From: an uncultured Fimbriimonas sp.
GTDB lineage: Bacteria; Armatimonadota; Fimbriimonadia; Fimbriimonadales; Fimbriimonadaceae
NCBI GenBank assembly: GCA_945952345.1
Contig: CAMFIS010000001.1
Coordinates: 34,403 to 98,402 of the forward strand
Length of the DNA: 64,000 bases
Reading direction: 5' to 3'
The notes under the pieces are model-generated. The model saw only the letters and a program-made list of their open reading frames with translations. It was not told the origin of the DNA and did not search any database. Every line of letters starts with the position of its first letter. Position 1 is the first letter of the stretch. Position numbers and translations under genes: made by a program. Shown in pieces: positions 36,576 through 45,448 of this stretch.

Positions 36576-37901
36576 ATGAGGGTTTTGTTGTGCGGTCTAT
36601 GTGCGGCCATGGCCATGATCGGCTTGGCTTCGCCATTGGCGAGGAAAGGTACGTTCGGAGTTCCCTTTCGGGCAGCGCCAGAGGAAGTTCGCACGCCTCT
36701 GAAACTTGGCGCTCAGGAAGCACTGCAGGTGGTGAGCGACTCCGGCTCGCTCAAGGCGAACGACTTGGTGGTTGCCGTTAATGGAAGGCGGTTCAAGGCC
36801 TTCGCGGACTTCAACGACATGGTTCGGTCCCTCGCTTCGGGAACATCAGCACAGCTAACCGTTCTCCGAAACGGTAAGGAGCAGGAGGTGACGGTTCCGT
36901 TTCGGGCGAAGCCACTGGATGAAACGGACAAGTACGTCACGCTCTATGACGAAGTGACGAGCAGTGGACACCAAATTCGAACCTTCATCACCCGTCCAAA
37001 GAGTCCCGGCAAGCATCCCGTGTTCTTCTGGATTCAAGGCATCGGCACTGGCTCGGTGGACTTTCCTTTATCGACCAAGAACTACATTGCTCCGTTCGTG
37101 AAGGCATTTGCCGATGACGATTACGTGACGGTCCGGGTGGAGAAGCCCGGCGTAGGCGATAGTGAAGGCGGGCCGGCGAAGCTCGTGGGTTACGACGAGG
37201 AGCTCGACATTTATCGGCAGACGCTGAAGGCTCTGGACAAGTACGATTTTGTGGATCGATCCAATGTCTTCATCTTCGGGCATAGTATGGGCGGGTGCCA
37301 TGCCCCGCTCGTCGCTTCCGAGATTCCGGTCAGGGGAATCATTTCGTACGGAACAGTGTCGAATTCTTGGCTCGAGTGGACGATTCGGAGCCCGCGAATC
37401 CAGAGCCCACTCGGCGGGAAGACGCTGGCCGAAGTCGACACCGAAGTCCGCCTGACGACCCAACTTTACAACTATCTGTATAACGAAAAGAAGTCCGTGG
37501 ATTGGATCAAGACGAACCATCCGGAATTGAAAGAACTTGCCGAGGCCACCTCACCGGACGGCATCATGCTCGGCGATCGGTCGCTGGAGTACATGCGCGG
37601 AGTGAACGACAAGAACTTTTGTGAGGCATGGGCGAAACTAGGGGAGACCAAAGTCCTCGCCCTATTTGGCGCTAACGATTGGATCTCTTTGCGCGAGGAT
37701 CAGAGCCAAGTCGCGGACGCGGTGAACGCCGCACATCCAGGCAACGCTGAGTTTCAAGTCCTTCCCGACATGGATCACCTGTTCTCGAAGTGCACCTCGA
37801 TGAAGGACAGCTTCGCTCGGTTTGGGAAGCCCGGCACGGAGTTCAACGACGAGGTCGTTCGTGTTGTGAAAGCGTGGGTGAAGGCGAACATGAGCCACTA
37901 G
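36576..37901 (+). CDS. Secreted PDZ domain-alpha/beta hydrolase fusion
   Basis: PDZ-like GSLKANDLVVAVNGRRFKAFADFNDMVRSLASGTSAQLTVLRNGKEQEVTV; hydrolase nucleophile FIFGHSMGGCHAPL, FGANDWIS, DMDHLF. Confidence 0.83.
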   Translation: MRVLLCGLCAAMAMIGLASPLARKGTFGVPFRAAPEEVRTPLKLGAQEALQVVSDSGSLKANDLVVAVNGRRFKAFADFNDMVRSLASGTSAQLTVLRNGKEQEVTVPFRAKPLDETDKYVTLYDEVTSSGHQIRTFITRPKSPGKHPVFFWIQGIGTGSVDFPLSTKNYIAPFVKAFADDDYVTVRVEKPGVGDSEGGPAKLVGYDEELDIYRQTLKALDKYDFVDRSNVFIFGHSMGGCHAPLVASEIPVRGIISYGTVSNSWLEWTIRSPRIQSPLGGKTLAEVDTEVRLTTQLYNYLYNEKKSVDWIKTNHPELKELAEATSPDGIMLGDRSLEYMRGVNDKNFCEAWAKLGETKVLALFGANDWISLREDQSQVADAVNAAHPGNAEFQVLPDMDHLFSKCTSMKDSFARFGKPGTEFNDEVVRVVKAWVKANMSH

Positions 37902-37955
37902 CCACAAGCTCCGAGCAATGTGCATTACAGTTGGCTACTCGAAATTGATTTGCTC

Positions 37956-38012
37956 TTGGGAGCTGTGGGCTTCCAGCCCACATTTCGGTGGGCAAGATGC
38001 CCACCACCCCCA
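37956..38012. repeat. 57-bp composite palindromic intergenic element, copy C (inverted relative to B)
   Basis: TTGGGAGCTGTGGGCTTCCAGCCCACATTTCGGTGGGCAAGATGCCCACCACCCCCAG, near-identical to the reverse complement of 25156..25212. Confidence 0.85.
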
Positions 38013-38020
38013 GAATGCGC

Positions 38021-40615
38021 TCAATTCGCTGACCGGAAGATCGCGTTCATCAGTAGTTTGTAGGTCCCATGAGGTTGGGCACGGTAGACGATTTCAGGGC
38101 CAAACATGACAACCTTGCCTTTGCCCACCGTCACGTCGACGATGCCAGCCGTACCCTCGAGCAATTCCTGACCGAGCGCCCATCCGGACCGCAAGGTGTT
38201 CGCCGTTGCATAGGTGCCGACCGCTTTTGCCATGCCGTTCTTATCGTCGACAATGCGGAACGAAGGAGAGTTTTCGAACATCACATCGACATGGCTGCCC
38301 ATTCCTCGAGTGAGGTCGCCCTCGGTAAGCGACAGATCCATCAGCGAACCCGGAATATAGAATTTGGTGTTCGGATACGCGGTGCCGTCTTTATCGACAA
38401 GGGCCGAGCGCACCGGCAGCTTGAGGCGGCTCGCAATCCCAAGGCTCGACGAGCCGATGGTGACGATATGGCCGCCATCTTTCGCGAACTCCTCGAGTTT
38501 CGCGATGGTGCCGGCCGAGACGGAACCCATCCTTGCGCGTAGATAGAACGGAATCGTGAGGTCCTCGGCTCGCGTGTCGTTGCCTCCACCGCGCTGACTG
38601 TCGCCACGAGGGATAGCACCGTTCGGAAAGATGATGACGTCGAACTTGGAATGGAGGTCGCCAAGATCGAGATCGGGGGGATAGACGACGGTGAAGTCGA
38701 AACCAGTGCGCTCCAGCATGTAACGTACCCAGCCGGATTCGATGGAGCCACCGTACTGGTCCCAGAGGGCGACGCGGGGTTTGTGCACAGCTCTGAACTT
38801 GCCCCCAATCGCGATCTCAGACACTTTCAGATTCACGAGGTCCTTGCAAAGCGCCGTCATCCTTGAAGCCGGTCCTTCCACGACGAAACCGAGTGGAGAC
38901 TCTCCAACATTGAGGCCGGCTCGAACGGCACGGTTCGCGAAGGTAAATGCGTCGTTTTGGTCCGTGGATACCCAAGCCATCGAGCTCTTCAAAGCTGGAC
39001 CGTCCCCCAAATGATTGAGATTTACTGGCTCTGAATCAAACTTCTGTGCGTCGGTAACCCGGTCAAATTTCACGCCCATCTGCATCGCCAACGTATAGCC
39101 AGCGTTGTCGTACGGCGGGATCGGGGGGCCGCCAGGATAGGCAAGGTCGTTCGGGTGATCCTGCGGCTCGAACATATCGAGAATGTGGGGGCGGAAGGCC
39201 TGATCGCAACGGAATAGGAATGAACCTTTCGGCCACTTGCCGGTGCCCTTGGTCAGTCGTTCGACCTCGATTCCACACTGAAGCATTTTCTCGACGAAGC
39301 GCGTCGCGGTGGCGAAATCGGCCTGGTCAGCCGGTAGCACATAGTAGCGTGCGTCTCGAAACTCCGGCTTGGTCAGAGCATCTTGTCCGTACTTGGCGAT
39401 CCGGGCCGGATAGCGGGACCAAGAATCTTTCGAACCCCGATCAATGGAATTTCGCCCCGCCTTGTAGAAATCGAAAAGCACTCGCTCGCGGTATCGGGAG
39501 GCGTAATCGAGGATCGCGTAATTCGCCGAAATCTCGTACTCCATCGAATCGCGGAAGTGCCACAGCTTGCCGCCCTCGACCGGAAGCGGAACATCGGTCG
39601 ACGGAATCTGAAACTTCTGGACGAAGGGAAGTGGCGTGGGAATGGGACTGCCCCACGTCTCCGTAAGGATGCCAACCATGTTATGGAAGTAAGTCGTGGT
39701 TCGTAGGCCGCCGTTCCACCAGGTCGAGTACAGCGTCGTGCTCCGCATCGCCGTGCCCGGTTTGCCTTCGGCGATTAATCGTTGGTGCAGATGGGTACCG
39801 ACCAAGTCGGTTGCAATCTCCACCATCGGATCCATGTTGTAGTTGAAAGGATTCCGGAAAGGTGGCGAGAACATGATGGTTCCGGCCGGGGCTGCTTGGT
39901 GGTGGTTGTAGACGATCTGCGGATACCAAACCGAGTAGAGTTGGCGGTTGATGTTCTTGGTTTCCGCGATGTTGTTGGCGTAGAAATCCCGGTTGTTGTC
40001 GTGTCCGGCGTACTTCTCATACAGCCTAGGAATGCCCGAAAGGCTCCGCGCCTTCGGGTCTTTCTTACGCATGAACCAGTTCGAAACCAAGTCCTGGCCA
40101 TCAGGATTTGCGTGAACGAGGAGGATCACGCAGTCTCGCAAGATGCGCTTCGTTTCGGCGTCGTCCGCTGTGGCTAAGCGGTAGGCCATTTCGATGAGGT
40201 GTTGGGTCTCAAGCGTTTCGTTGGCATGGAGTCCGCCATCGATCCAGACGACCGCCTTTTGTCGCTTGACGAACTCGCGCGCCTCGTCGTCGTTCTTAAA
40301 GTTGCGAGCCCGAGCGAGCCGTTCGTTTCCTTTGCGAATCGAGTCTAGATTTGAACGATTGGAGGGATCGGTGATGACGCACATCAGTTGGTCGCGCCCC
40401 TCTTCGGTTTTGCCTATGCTCTCGACCGTGAGTCGATTCGAGTGTTGAGCGAGGAGCCGCCAGTAGTCCGTTAGCTCGCCGTAATTCGCGAGGTAGTAAT
40501 CTTCGCAAACATCGTGGCCAAGGAACTCTTTCGGTGTAGGAATGTGATCGCAAAACGCGTACGAAGACGCCATGCAAACGAACGCCAGAGCCAGAGATTT
40601 CCCACCAAGGACCAT
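38021..40615 (-). CDS. M14 family zinc carboxypeptidase-like protein
   Basis: Signal peptide; VVWIDGGLHANETLETQHLIEMAYRLA (HxxE), LVHANPDGQDLVSNWF, YNHHQ, ILTETWGSP. Confidence 0.9.
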   Translation of the reverse strand: MVLGGKSLALAFVCMASSYAFCDHIPTPKEFLGHDVCEDYYLANYGELTDYWRLLAQHSNRLTVESIGKTEEGRDQLMCVITDPSNRSNLDSIRKGNERLARARNFKNDDEAREFVKRQKAVVWIDGGLHANETLETQHLIEMAYRLATADDAETKRILRDCVILLVHANPDGQDLVSNWFMRKKDPKARSLSGIPRLYEKYAGHDNNRDFYANNIAETKNINRQLYSVWYPQIVYNHHQAAPAGTIMFSPPFRNPFNYNMDPMVEIATDLVGTHLHQRLIAEGKPGTAMRSTTLYSTWWNGGLRTTTYFHNMVGILTETWGSPIPTPLPFVQKFQIPSTDVPLPVEGGKLWHFRDSMEYEISANYAILDYASRYRERVLFDFYKAGRNSIDRGSKDSWSRYPARIAKYGQDALTKPEFRDARYYVLPADQADFATATRFVEKMLQCGIEVERLTKGTGKWPKGSFLFRCDQAFRPHILDMFEPQDHPNDLAYPGGPPIPPYDNAGYTLAMQMGVKFDRVTDAQKFDSEPVNLNHLGDGPALKSSMAWVSTDQNDAFTFANRAVRAGLNVGESPLGFVVEGPASRMTALCKDLVNLKVSEIAIGGKFRAVHKPRVALWDQYGGSIESGWVRYMLERTGFDFTVVYPPDLDLGDLHSKFDVIIFPNGAIPRGDSQRGGGNDTRAEDLTIPFYLRARMGSVSAGTIAKLEEFAKDGGHIVTIGSSSLGIASRLKLPVRSALVDKDGTAYPNTKFYIPGSLMDLSLTEGDLTRGMGSHVDVMFENSPSFRIVDDKNGMAKAVGTYATANTLRSGWALGQELLEGTAGIVDVTVGKGKVVMFGPEIVYRAQPHGTYKLLMNAIFRSAN

Positions 40616-40652
40616 GCTAGGACTTTACCCCTCGGCAAAGACCTCTACTCTC

Positions 40653-41126
40653 TTAATGCGCGGTCCAGCGCATGCGTTGGTACACATCACGGACGTCGTA
40701 GGCGACGAATCCAAGGCGCTCGTAAAGCCTCAGGGCAGGATTGAACACTTCGACGGAGAGCGTAACATCCCGGTTGGTAGCCCGGCCCTGCTCCATGATC
40801 TGCCGCATGTAATAGGTGCCAATTCCCTGCCCGCGGACCTCGGGAACGAGAGCGATGTCGAGGATGTGGTGCGACCCCATATCGACGGTGGCGTAGTACC
40901 CGATTGCCTTTCCATAGGCTTCGATGATTTGATAGTCCGCGTCAGGGAACTCACGGCGGTAATGGGTAAGCATCGCCTGAAACTGTTGATCGAGTAGGTT
41001 CGCCAGGGCCGGACCGGAGACTCCCGCGGCTTCGAACTCCGGGGTTCGGTTTATAACGAAGAGCTGCTTCAGAAATTCCTGGTCTTCGGGCGTGGCCGAC
41101 CGAGTCGCTGTGGCGAATTCTGGCAT
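40653..41126 (-). CDS. GNAT family N-acetyltransferase
   Basis: HHILDIALVPEVRGQGIGTYYMRQIMEQGRA, NPALRLYERLGFVAYDV; ATG 41126 lies next to the upstream stop. Confidence 0.9.
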   Translation of the reverse strand: MPEFATATRSATPEDQEFLKQLFVINRTPEFEAAGVSGPALANLLDQQFQAMLTHYRREFPDADYQIIEAYGKAIGYYATVDMGSHHILDIALVPEVRGQGIGTYYMRQIMEQGRATNRDVTLSVEVFNPALRLYERLGFVAYDVRDVYQRMRWTAH

Positions 41127-41127
41127 C

Positions 41128-41418
41128 TCAGTTAAAAACCGACTGATAAGTTCGCGTCCCGTTCGATTCGCCAACTGGCACCAAGAAGATGAGATTTTCC
41201 CCTAAAGTCTCGTTGCGAAGTAGGAACGTATCTTGGCCGAGCGGGATTTCGGATGGTCCTGTAAATATCAAAGAGAAGGGTTCCTCTCGGCCAGGATGGG
41301 GCCGGCCTGATCTTGTTATCTCTGTCAACGTCAGCGAGCAATACACTTGCTCGGTGTTTGGAATCATCACGTCAAAAACCCCTCCGGAGAGGGGTTCAAA
41401 GTTCGAAAGGACCAGCAT
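41128..41418 (-). CDS. DUF6916-like small protein
   Basis: FEPLSGGVFDVMIPNTEQVYCSLTLTEI..FSLIFTGPSEIPLGQDTFLLRNETLGENLIFLVPVG; position next to tail-collar genes. Confidence 0.72.
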   Translation of the reverse strand: MLVLSNFEPLSGGVFDVMIPNTEQVYCSLTLTEITRSGRPHPGREEPFSLIFTGPSEIPLGQDTFLLRNETLGENLIFLVPVGESNGTRTYQSVFN

Positions 41419-41420
41419 GG

Positions 41421-41918
41421 CTAATTTCGAGATGGGAAAATGCCCTGCATTGCGATGCAGAAATTCATCGACAGCGTTGGCATCATATTGTTATGGGCCT
41501 GACCACCATTGTTTGGCAGAAGCACCAGACCTGCAGTCGAGACCCCTTGCGAATCGTAAGGCTTGTCCGTACTGACGAGGCCAAAGAAGTTATTGGCAGG
41601 TGACTTCTGGGTGGCCTTTGTGTTCGAAACCGCGATTGAGTGAATGTGGTTGGGAATTTCCTGGTCGCTCAAGGAGTGGGTCGATTCTCCTCCCATTTCA
41701 CCTAAGGGATGCTGACTGTTGAATCCAATGAAGCATCGACTGGTGGCGTTCGGCAATGCGAAGTTCGTTTGCCCGTTTCCACCATAGGTAGTACCGAGGA
41801 GGGAAAAGAGGGCCGTGTTTTGATTGATAGGAAGGAGCTGACCTTGGCAGAAAGCCCACCCTTTGGGGGCGAACTGGAAGCCAAAAATCCTGATTTCTCC
41901 GAGAAATGGTTCTGACAT
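41421..41918 (-). CDS. Phage tail collar domain (Mdp-type) protein
   Basis: SEPFLGEIRIFGFQFAPKGWAFCQGQLLPINQNTALFSLLGTTYGGNGQTNFALP ... MNFCIAMQGIFPSRN. Confidence 0.93.
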   Translation of the reverse strand: MSEPFLGEIRIFGFQFAPKGWAFCQGQLLPINQNTALFSLLGTTYGGNGQTNFALPNATSRCFIGFNSQHPLGEMGGESTHSLSDQEIPNHIHSIAVSNTKATQKSPANNFFGLVSTDKPYDSQGVSTAGLVLLPNNGGQAHNNMMPTLSMNFCIAMQGIFPSRN

Positions 41919-41926
41919 GATATTCG

Positions 41927-42451
41927 TTAGCTCCTCGAAGGGAAGATTCCTTGCAAGGCAATGATGTAGTTGATGGACAAATAGGGCTGCATGTTGTTAT
42001 GCGGTTGACCACCGCCATCCGGAACAACTGTACTAGGTTCCATGTTTCCGTTGGCGGTCGGGGAATAGACACCCTTAGACAGGGAGGCAGAGAACAGCGA
42101 AGCAGGGAAATGCCCTACGGGTGAAGCTTGAGTCCCGTTTGCAGTCGAACAAGCCATTAGGTGGCTGTGCGATGCAAGCATGTTCGTGTTCAGGAGCACG
42201 GTCTCGTCGCCGGACATTTCTCCCAAGATATAGTTTGAGAGCCCTGGGCCCTGACCAGAACTGAGCGCTACATTGCCCATGAGGTTTGGCAATCCGAAAG
42301 TTACTCTTCCATCTCCGCCGTAGTTTGTGCCGAGCAGCGAAAAGAGCGCGGTATTTTGAGCAATGCTCATGATTTGCCCTTGGCAAAGGGCCCATCCATT
42401 CGGAGCAAAGTTAAATCCGGCGGGTCTGATTTCTCCAATAAAGGGATCCAT
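41927..42451 (-). CDS. Phage tail collar domain (Mdp-type) protein
   Basis: DPFIGEIRPAGFNFAPNGWALCQGQIMSIAQNTALFSLLGTNYGGDGRVTFGLPNLMG ... SINYIIALQGIFPSRS. Confidence 0.93.
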   Translation of the reverse strand: MDPFIGEIRPAGFNFAPNGWALCQGQIMSIAQNTALFSLLGTNYGGDGRVTFGLPNLMGNVALSSGQGPGLSNYILGEMSGDETVLLNTNMLASHSHLMACSTANGTQASPVGHFPASLFSASLSKGVYSPTANGNMEPSTVVPDGGGQPHNNMQPYLSINYIIALQGIFPSRS

Positions 42452-42464
42452 AAAATTTCTCCTC

Positions 42465-42971
42465 TTAGCCTTGACTCGGGAAAATCCCCTCCAGAGCCAC
42501 GATGTAATTGAGACAAAGATAAGGCTGCCGATTTTCGTGCGGCTGGTTTCCTCCAGCTAAACCGACGGAAGCCGGGTTCATGGTACTGTTTGGCTGTTCG
42601 ATGTAGGTATTTCCTAGTGTCTTCGATACCTTGGCTATGAAGTGTCCGGTCGGATCGTTGAGCGTCCCATCGTTAGCCGAGGCATGCATCAAGTGCGTAT
42701 GCTGCGGAATTTGCGATGTGGTCAGGGTCACCGTCTCCGTGCCCGTTACCAGGCCAATCGGCATGGATTGCGATTGATGAATCGGAACGCGTCCACGGAG
42801 ATCGGGTAGTTGAAAGTTGCTCTGTCCGTCGCCCCCGTAGATAGTCCCTAGCAATGCGAATAACGCATCGTTTTGGGAGATTGGAAGTAACTGCCCCTGG
42901 CAAAATGCCCACCCGAGTGGTGCAAAGTTGTAGGGCACGAGTTTTATTTCACCAAGAAATGGTTCAGCCAT
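42465..42971 (-). CDS. Phage tail collar domain (Mdp-type) protein
   Basis: AEPFLGEIKLVPYNFAPLGWAFCQGQLLPISQNDALFALLGTIYGGDGQSNFQLPDLRGR ... CLNYIVALEGIFPSQG. Confidence 0.93.
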   Translation of the reverse strand: MAEPFLGEIKLVPYNFAPLGWAFCQGQLLPISQNDALFALLGTIYGGDGQSNFQLPDLRGRVPIHQSQSMPIGLVTGTETVTLTTSQIPQHTHLMHASANDGTLNDPTGHFIAKVSKTLGNTYIEQPNSTMNPASVGLAGGNQPHENRQPYLCLNYIVALEGIFPSQG

Positions 42972-43070
42972 ATAAAGCTCCAATAAGAAAACGACAAATG
43001 AGGCTCCAAATCCTGGTGCCTATTTATCGGGAGTATAGACCTTTTCACCGACGTCTTCAAGACCTTGGCC

Positions 43071-44099
43071 CTAATTTAATGAATCGACAATCCATCGACG
43101 CATGCCCGTCTGGTTAAGTCGCATTGGCAACACGCGAGAATCTGGTAATGTTGCGAGGATTTCTTGAACCATTTCTCGTTGGAGGACGGGATCGTTCTGG
43201 GCAAGGATGGTTACCGTTCCCCCATCGCCACCCGCACCATTGATCTTCACGCCAAGGGCACCAAAGTCTTGGGTGAGGGCAATAATTTCTTCGACTCCAG
43301 GTGCAATAAGGTTGGGGTGAAGATCTCGCTGGGCTTCAAGATTACGATTCATCGCCCTGGCAAATGCCACCAGGTTCTCGGCATAGAGCGCATCCTTACC
43401 TTCTATCGCGATCATTCTCAGCTGGTCAAGAACCGCGACCCGGTCACCATGCTCGCATGCCTCAACCACTTGTTGATGTGTCAAGTTCGAGTCGTGTCCT
43501 TTTCCGAGGAAGATTGTAATGAGGCGAGATTCCAACTCCCAGAGAAACTTATCCGATAGCTTAATGCCCGAAACGTTCGTGATTGGATAGTCCATGATCT
43601 CGATAAAGCTGACACCGCCAAAACTCGATGCGATCTGATCTTGCACTCCAGATTGTCGCTTGAGAGTTTGAACCTCAACTTGGTGGGCTATCCGAGCGAT
43701 CTCGTGAGAACTGAGCCGTCCTGGCGTAAGCAAGTCGAGGGCCGCGATCAGAGCCACGAGTACGGATGCCGAAGTTCCCATGCTCGCCCCTGGGGGCACC
43801 TCGCTGAACACAGAAATGTCGAGGTTCGAACCCTTTGGAATTGGTACTGCGCCAACTGCAGCCTCGATCAATCCAAATCGGTCCCCCTTGCCGAGAGGGA
43901 ATTTCTCGCGAAAGTTCTCGGCATAGATCGAGATGGTGGTCTCCGTTTCTGGAGGCATGACGCGAATAATGCACTCCGTCCCAGGGTCCACCGCGATGTT
44001 GGTGACTGCGCCATTTCGAGCAAACCATGTGTCCGTCCAGCCACCGAGATCACACACGCGAACCGGAGCGTAGGCCCGAATGATTTGCGCTGGCTTCAT
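43071..44099 (-). CDS. GHMP kinase (heptose/fucose kinase-like)
   Basis: RAYAPVRVCDLGGWTDTWFARNGAVTNIAV, EVPPGASMGTSASVLVALIAAL, GVKINGAGGDGGTVTIL. Confidence 0.88.
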   Translation of the reverse strand: MKPAQIIRAYAPVRVCDLGGWTDTWFARNGAVTNIAVDPGTECIIRVMPPETETTISIYAENFREKFPLGKGDRFGLIEAAVGAVPIPKGSNLDISVFSEVPPGASMGTSASVLVALIAALDLLTPGRLSSHEIARIAHQVEVQTLKRQSGVQDQIASSFGGVSFIEIMDYPITNVSGIKLSDKFLWELESRLITIFLGKGHDSNLTHQQVVEACEHGDRVAVLDQLRMIAIEGKDALYAENLVAFARAMNRNLEAQRDLHPNLIAPGVEEIIALTQDFGALGVKINGAGGDGGTVTILAQNDPVLQREMVQEILATLPDSRVLPMRLNQTGMRRWIVDSLN

Positions 44100-45448
44100 T
44101 TCGTGGGCAGAGTAGCGAGGAGCTCGCTTACGCGGCCGACCAGCGCCGCCTCAGGCTGATGAATGTCGTTGAGGTACTGATTAAGAAATTTGATTTGGCT
44201 ACCTTGCGGAATTGGATGGTATGCCTTCTTCCTGGCACGCAAATCTTGTTCGAGAAGATACAGCGACATCACGAAGGAGCTATGGGTTAACCGTCGGAAC
44301 AGCTCTTTCGCCGTCGGATCCTTGGGCTCTCGCTTGATAAGGGGATCGTTGGCGAGGAAGAATGTGTACTGAATCTCCCACGGAAAATTCGGTTGAACTG
44401 GATTCCTATTTTGCTCCGCCAGCTTTCTCGTAAGCATGAATGCTTCGTGGCCCATATAAGGTCCATCCTGCTCAAGATACGTACAGAAGTAATCGCCCCG
44501 AAGAGTCTCACGCGACAGTCCGCTCTTGGTGAGACTCGGGTCCCGAATCCAACCTAGCCAGAACCAAGGAAGGCGCAATTGGCGCATCTGCGATTTGAAA
44601 GTTGTCTTCATCGACTTGTCCAGAACGATGGTTTCCGGTACGTGAAGCGTGATCTCGTCTGAGTCGGCATAGACGCGTCCAACTTCTGCGATTTGCCAAA
44701 ACGGGTTGTCCGGCGGAAGGAAGCTGGTTTGCTTGCCGGTTCTCATCTCATGCTGCAACAGATTAAGGCAGCGATACTTGGCGAGGGATAGCATTGAGAA
44801 CTGATCATGCAAGCTCGAAAGCAGCACCGCTTTTTCGTCGATCTTACGAAGGTTCTCCTCCGTCGGGTTCTGAAGGTATGCATCGGAGACGGCCGCAAGT
44901 TGGTCCGAATCAAAAGTGGGCACGTCCGGAAACCAATTTGCGATTGTGGCATGATTCGCACCAAGAGCCGAGTCTTCGCTGAGACGGTTGACCTCGATAC
45001 CAATGGGCACACTTCGGAGGTCAATTGCTAGAATCTCCTTTTGATATTCCAATGCTTGGGCGAGGGATGAGATTGGCTTGAAAAGGAATGGATGCTGCTT
45101 GGCGAGATTTGCCAAGAAGGCACCATCACGTTCCTGCGGAGTCTTGCCCGGAAGGACGGAGCCACCTGGTTGGAAGGGTCGATAGTCGTGGCCAATAAAC
45201 TTGAGTCGGTTCGAGTTCTGGGTGACAATTCTGACCACTTGCTCGGCCAGATCGCCAGAATGATGCCGCAGAATTCTTCGGCGCAGATCGGATTCGGTAA
45301 ACGCCGTCAGTTCGATTCCGTCGGGTGAGTGGCAAGAGGCACAGCTTTGGCCTTTCGCATCTTTTGCTCTCCAAGCCTGAAGGCCGTCGAGAGACAGAAC
45401 TGGCCGCATCATGGGAGATGCGGCCAGTAAGCAATTGAGAAGGATCAC
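44096..45448 (-). CDS. Hypothetical exported protein with single CxxCH haem-binding motif
   Basis: Signal-like N-terminus; AKGQSCASCHSPDGIELTAF; GTG start 1-nt overlap with upstream stop. Confidence 0.7.
   Translation of the reverse strand: MILLNCLLAASPMMRPVLSLDGLQAWRAKDAKGQSCASCHSPDGIELTAFTESDLRRRILRHHSGDLAEQVVRIVTQNSNRLKFIGHDYRPFQPGGSVLPGKTPQERDGAFLANLAKQHPFLFKPISSLAQALEYQKEILAIDLRSVPIGIEVNRLSEDSALGANHATIANWFPDVPTFDSDQLAAVSDAYLQNPTEENLRKIDEKAVLLSSLHDQFSMLSLAKYRCLNLLQHEMRTGKQTSFLPPDNPFWQIAEVGRVYADSDEITLHVPETIVLDKSMKTTFKSQMRQLRLPWFWLGWIRDPSLTKSGLSRETLRGDYFCTYLEQDGPYMGHEAFMLTRKLAEQNRNPVQPNFPWEIQYTFFLANDPLIKREPKDPTAKELFRRLTHSSFVMSLYLLEQDLRARKKAYHPIPQGSQIKFLNQYLNDIHQPEAALVGRVSELLATLPTK

Noticed and set aside
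40653-42971. Prophage or tailocin remnant
   Set aside because: Only collar-domain proteins are present; no sheath, tube, baseplate, terminase, lysis or integrase genes, and flanks are metabolic genes
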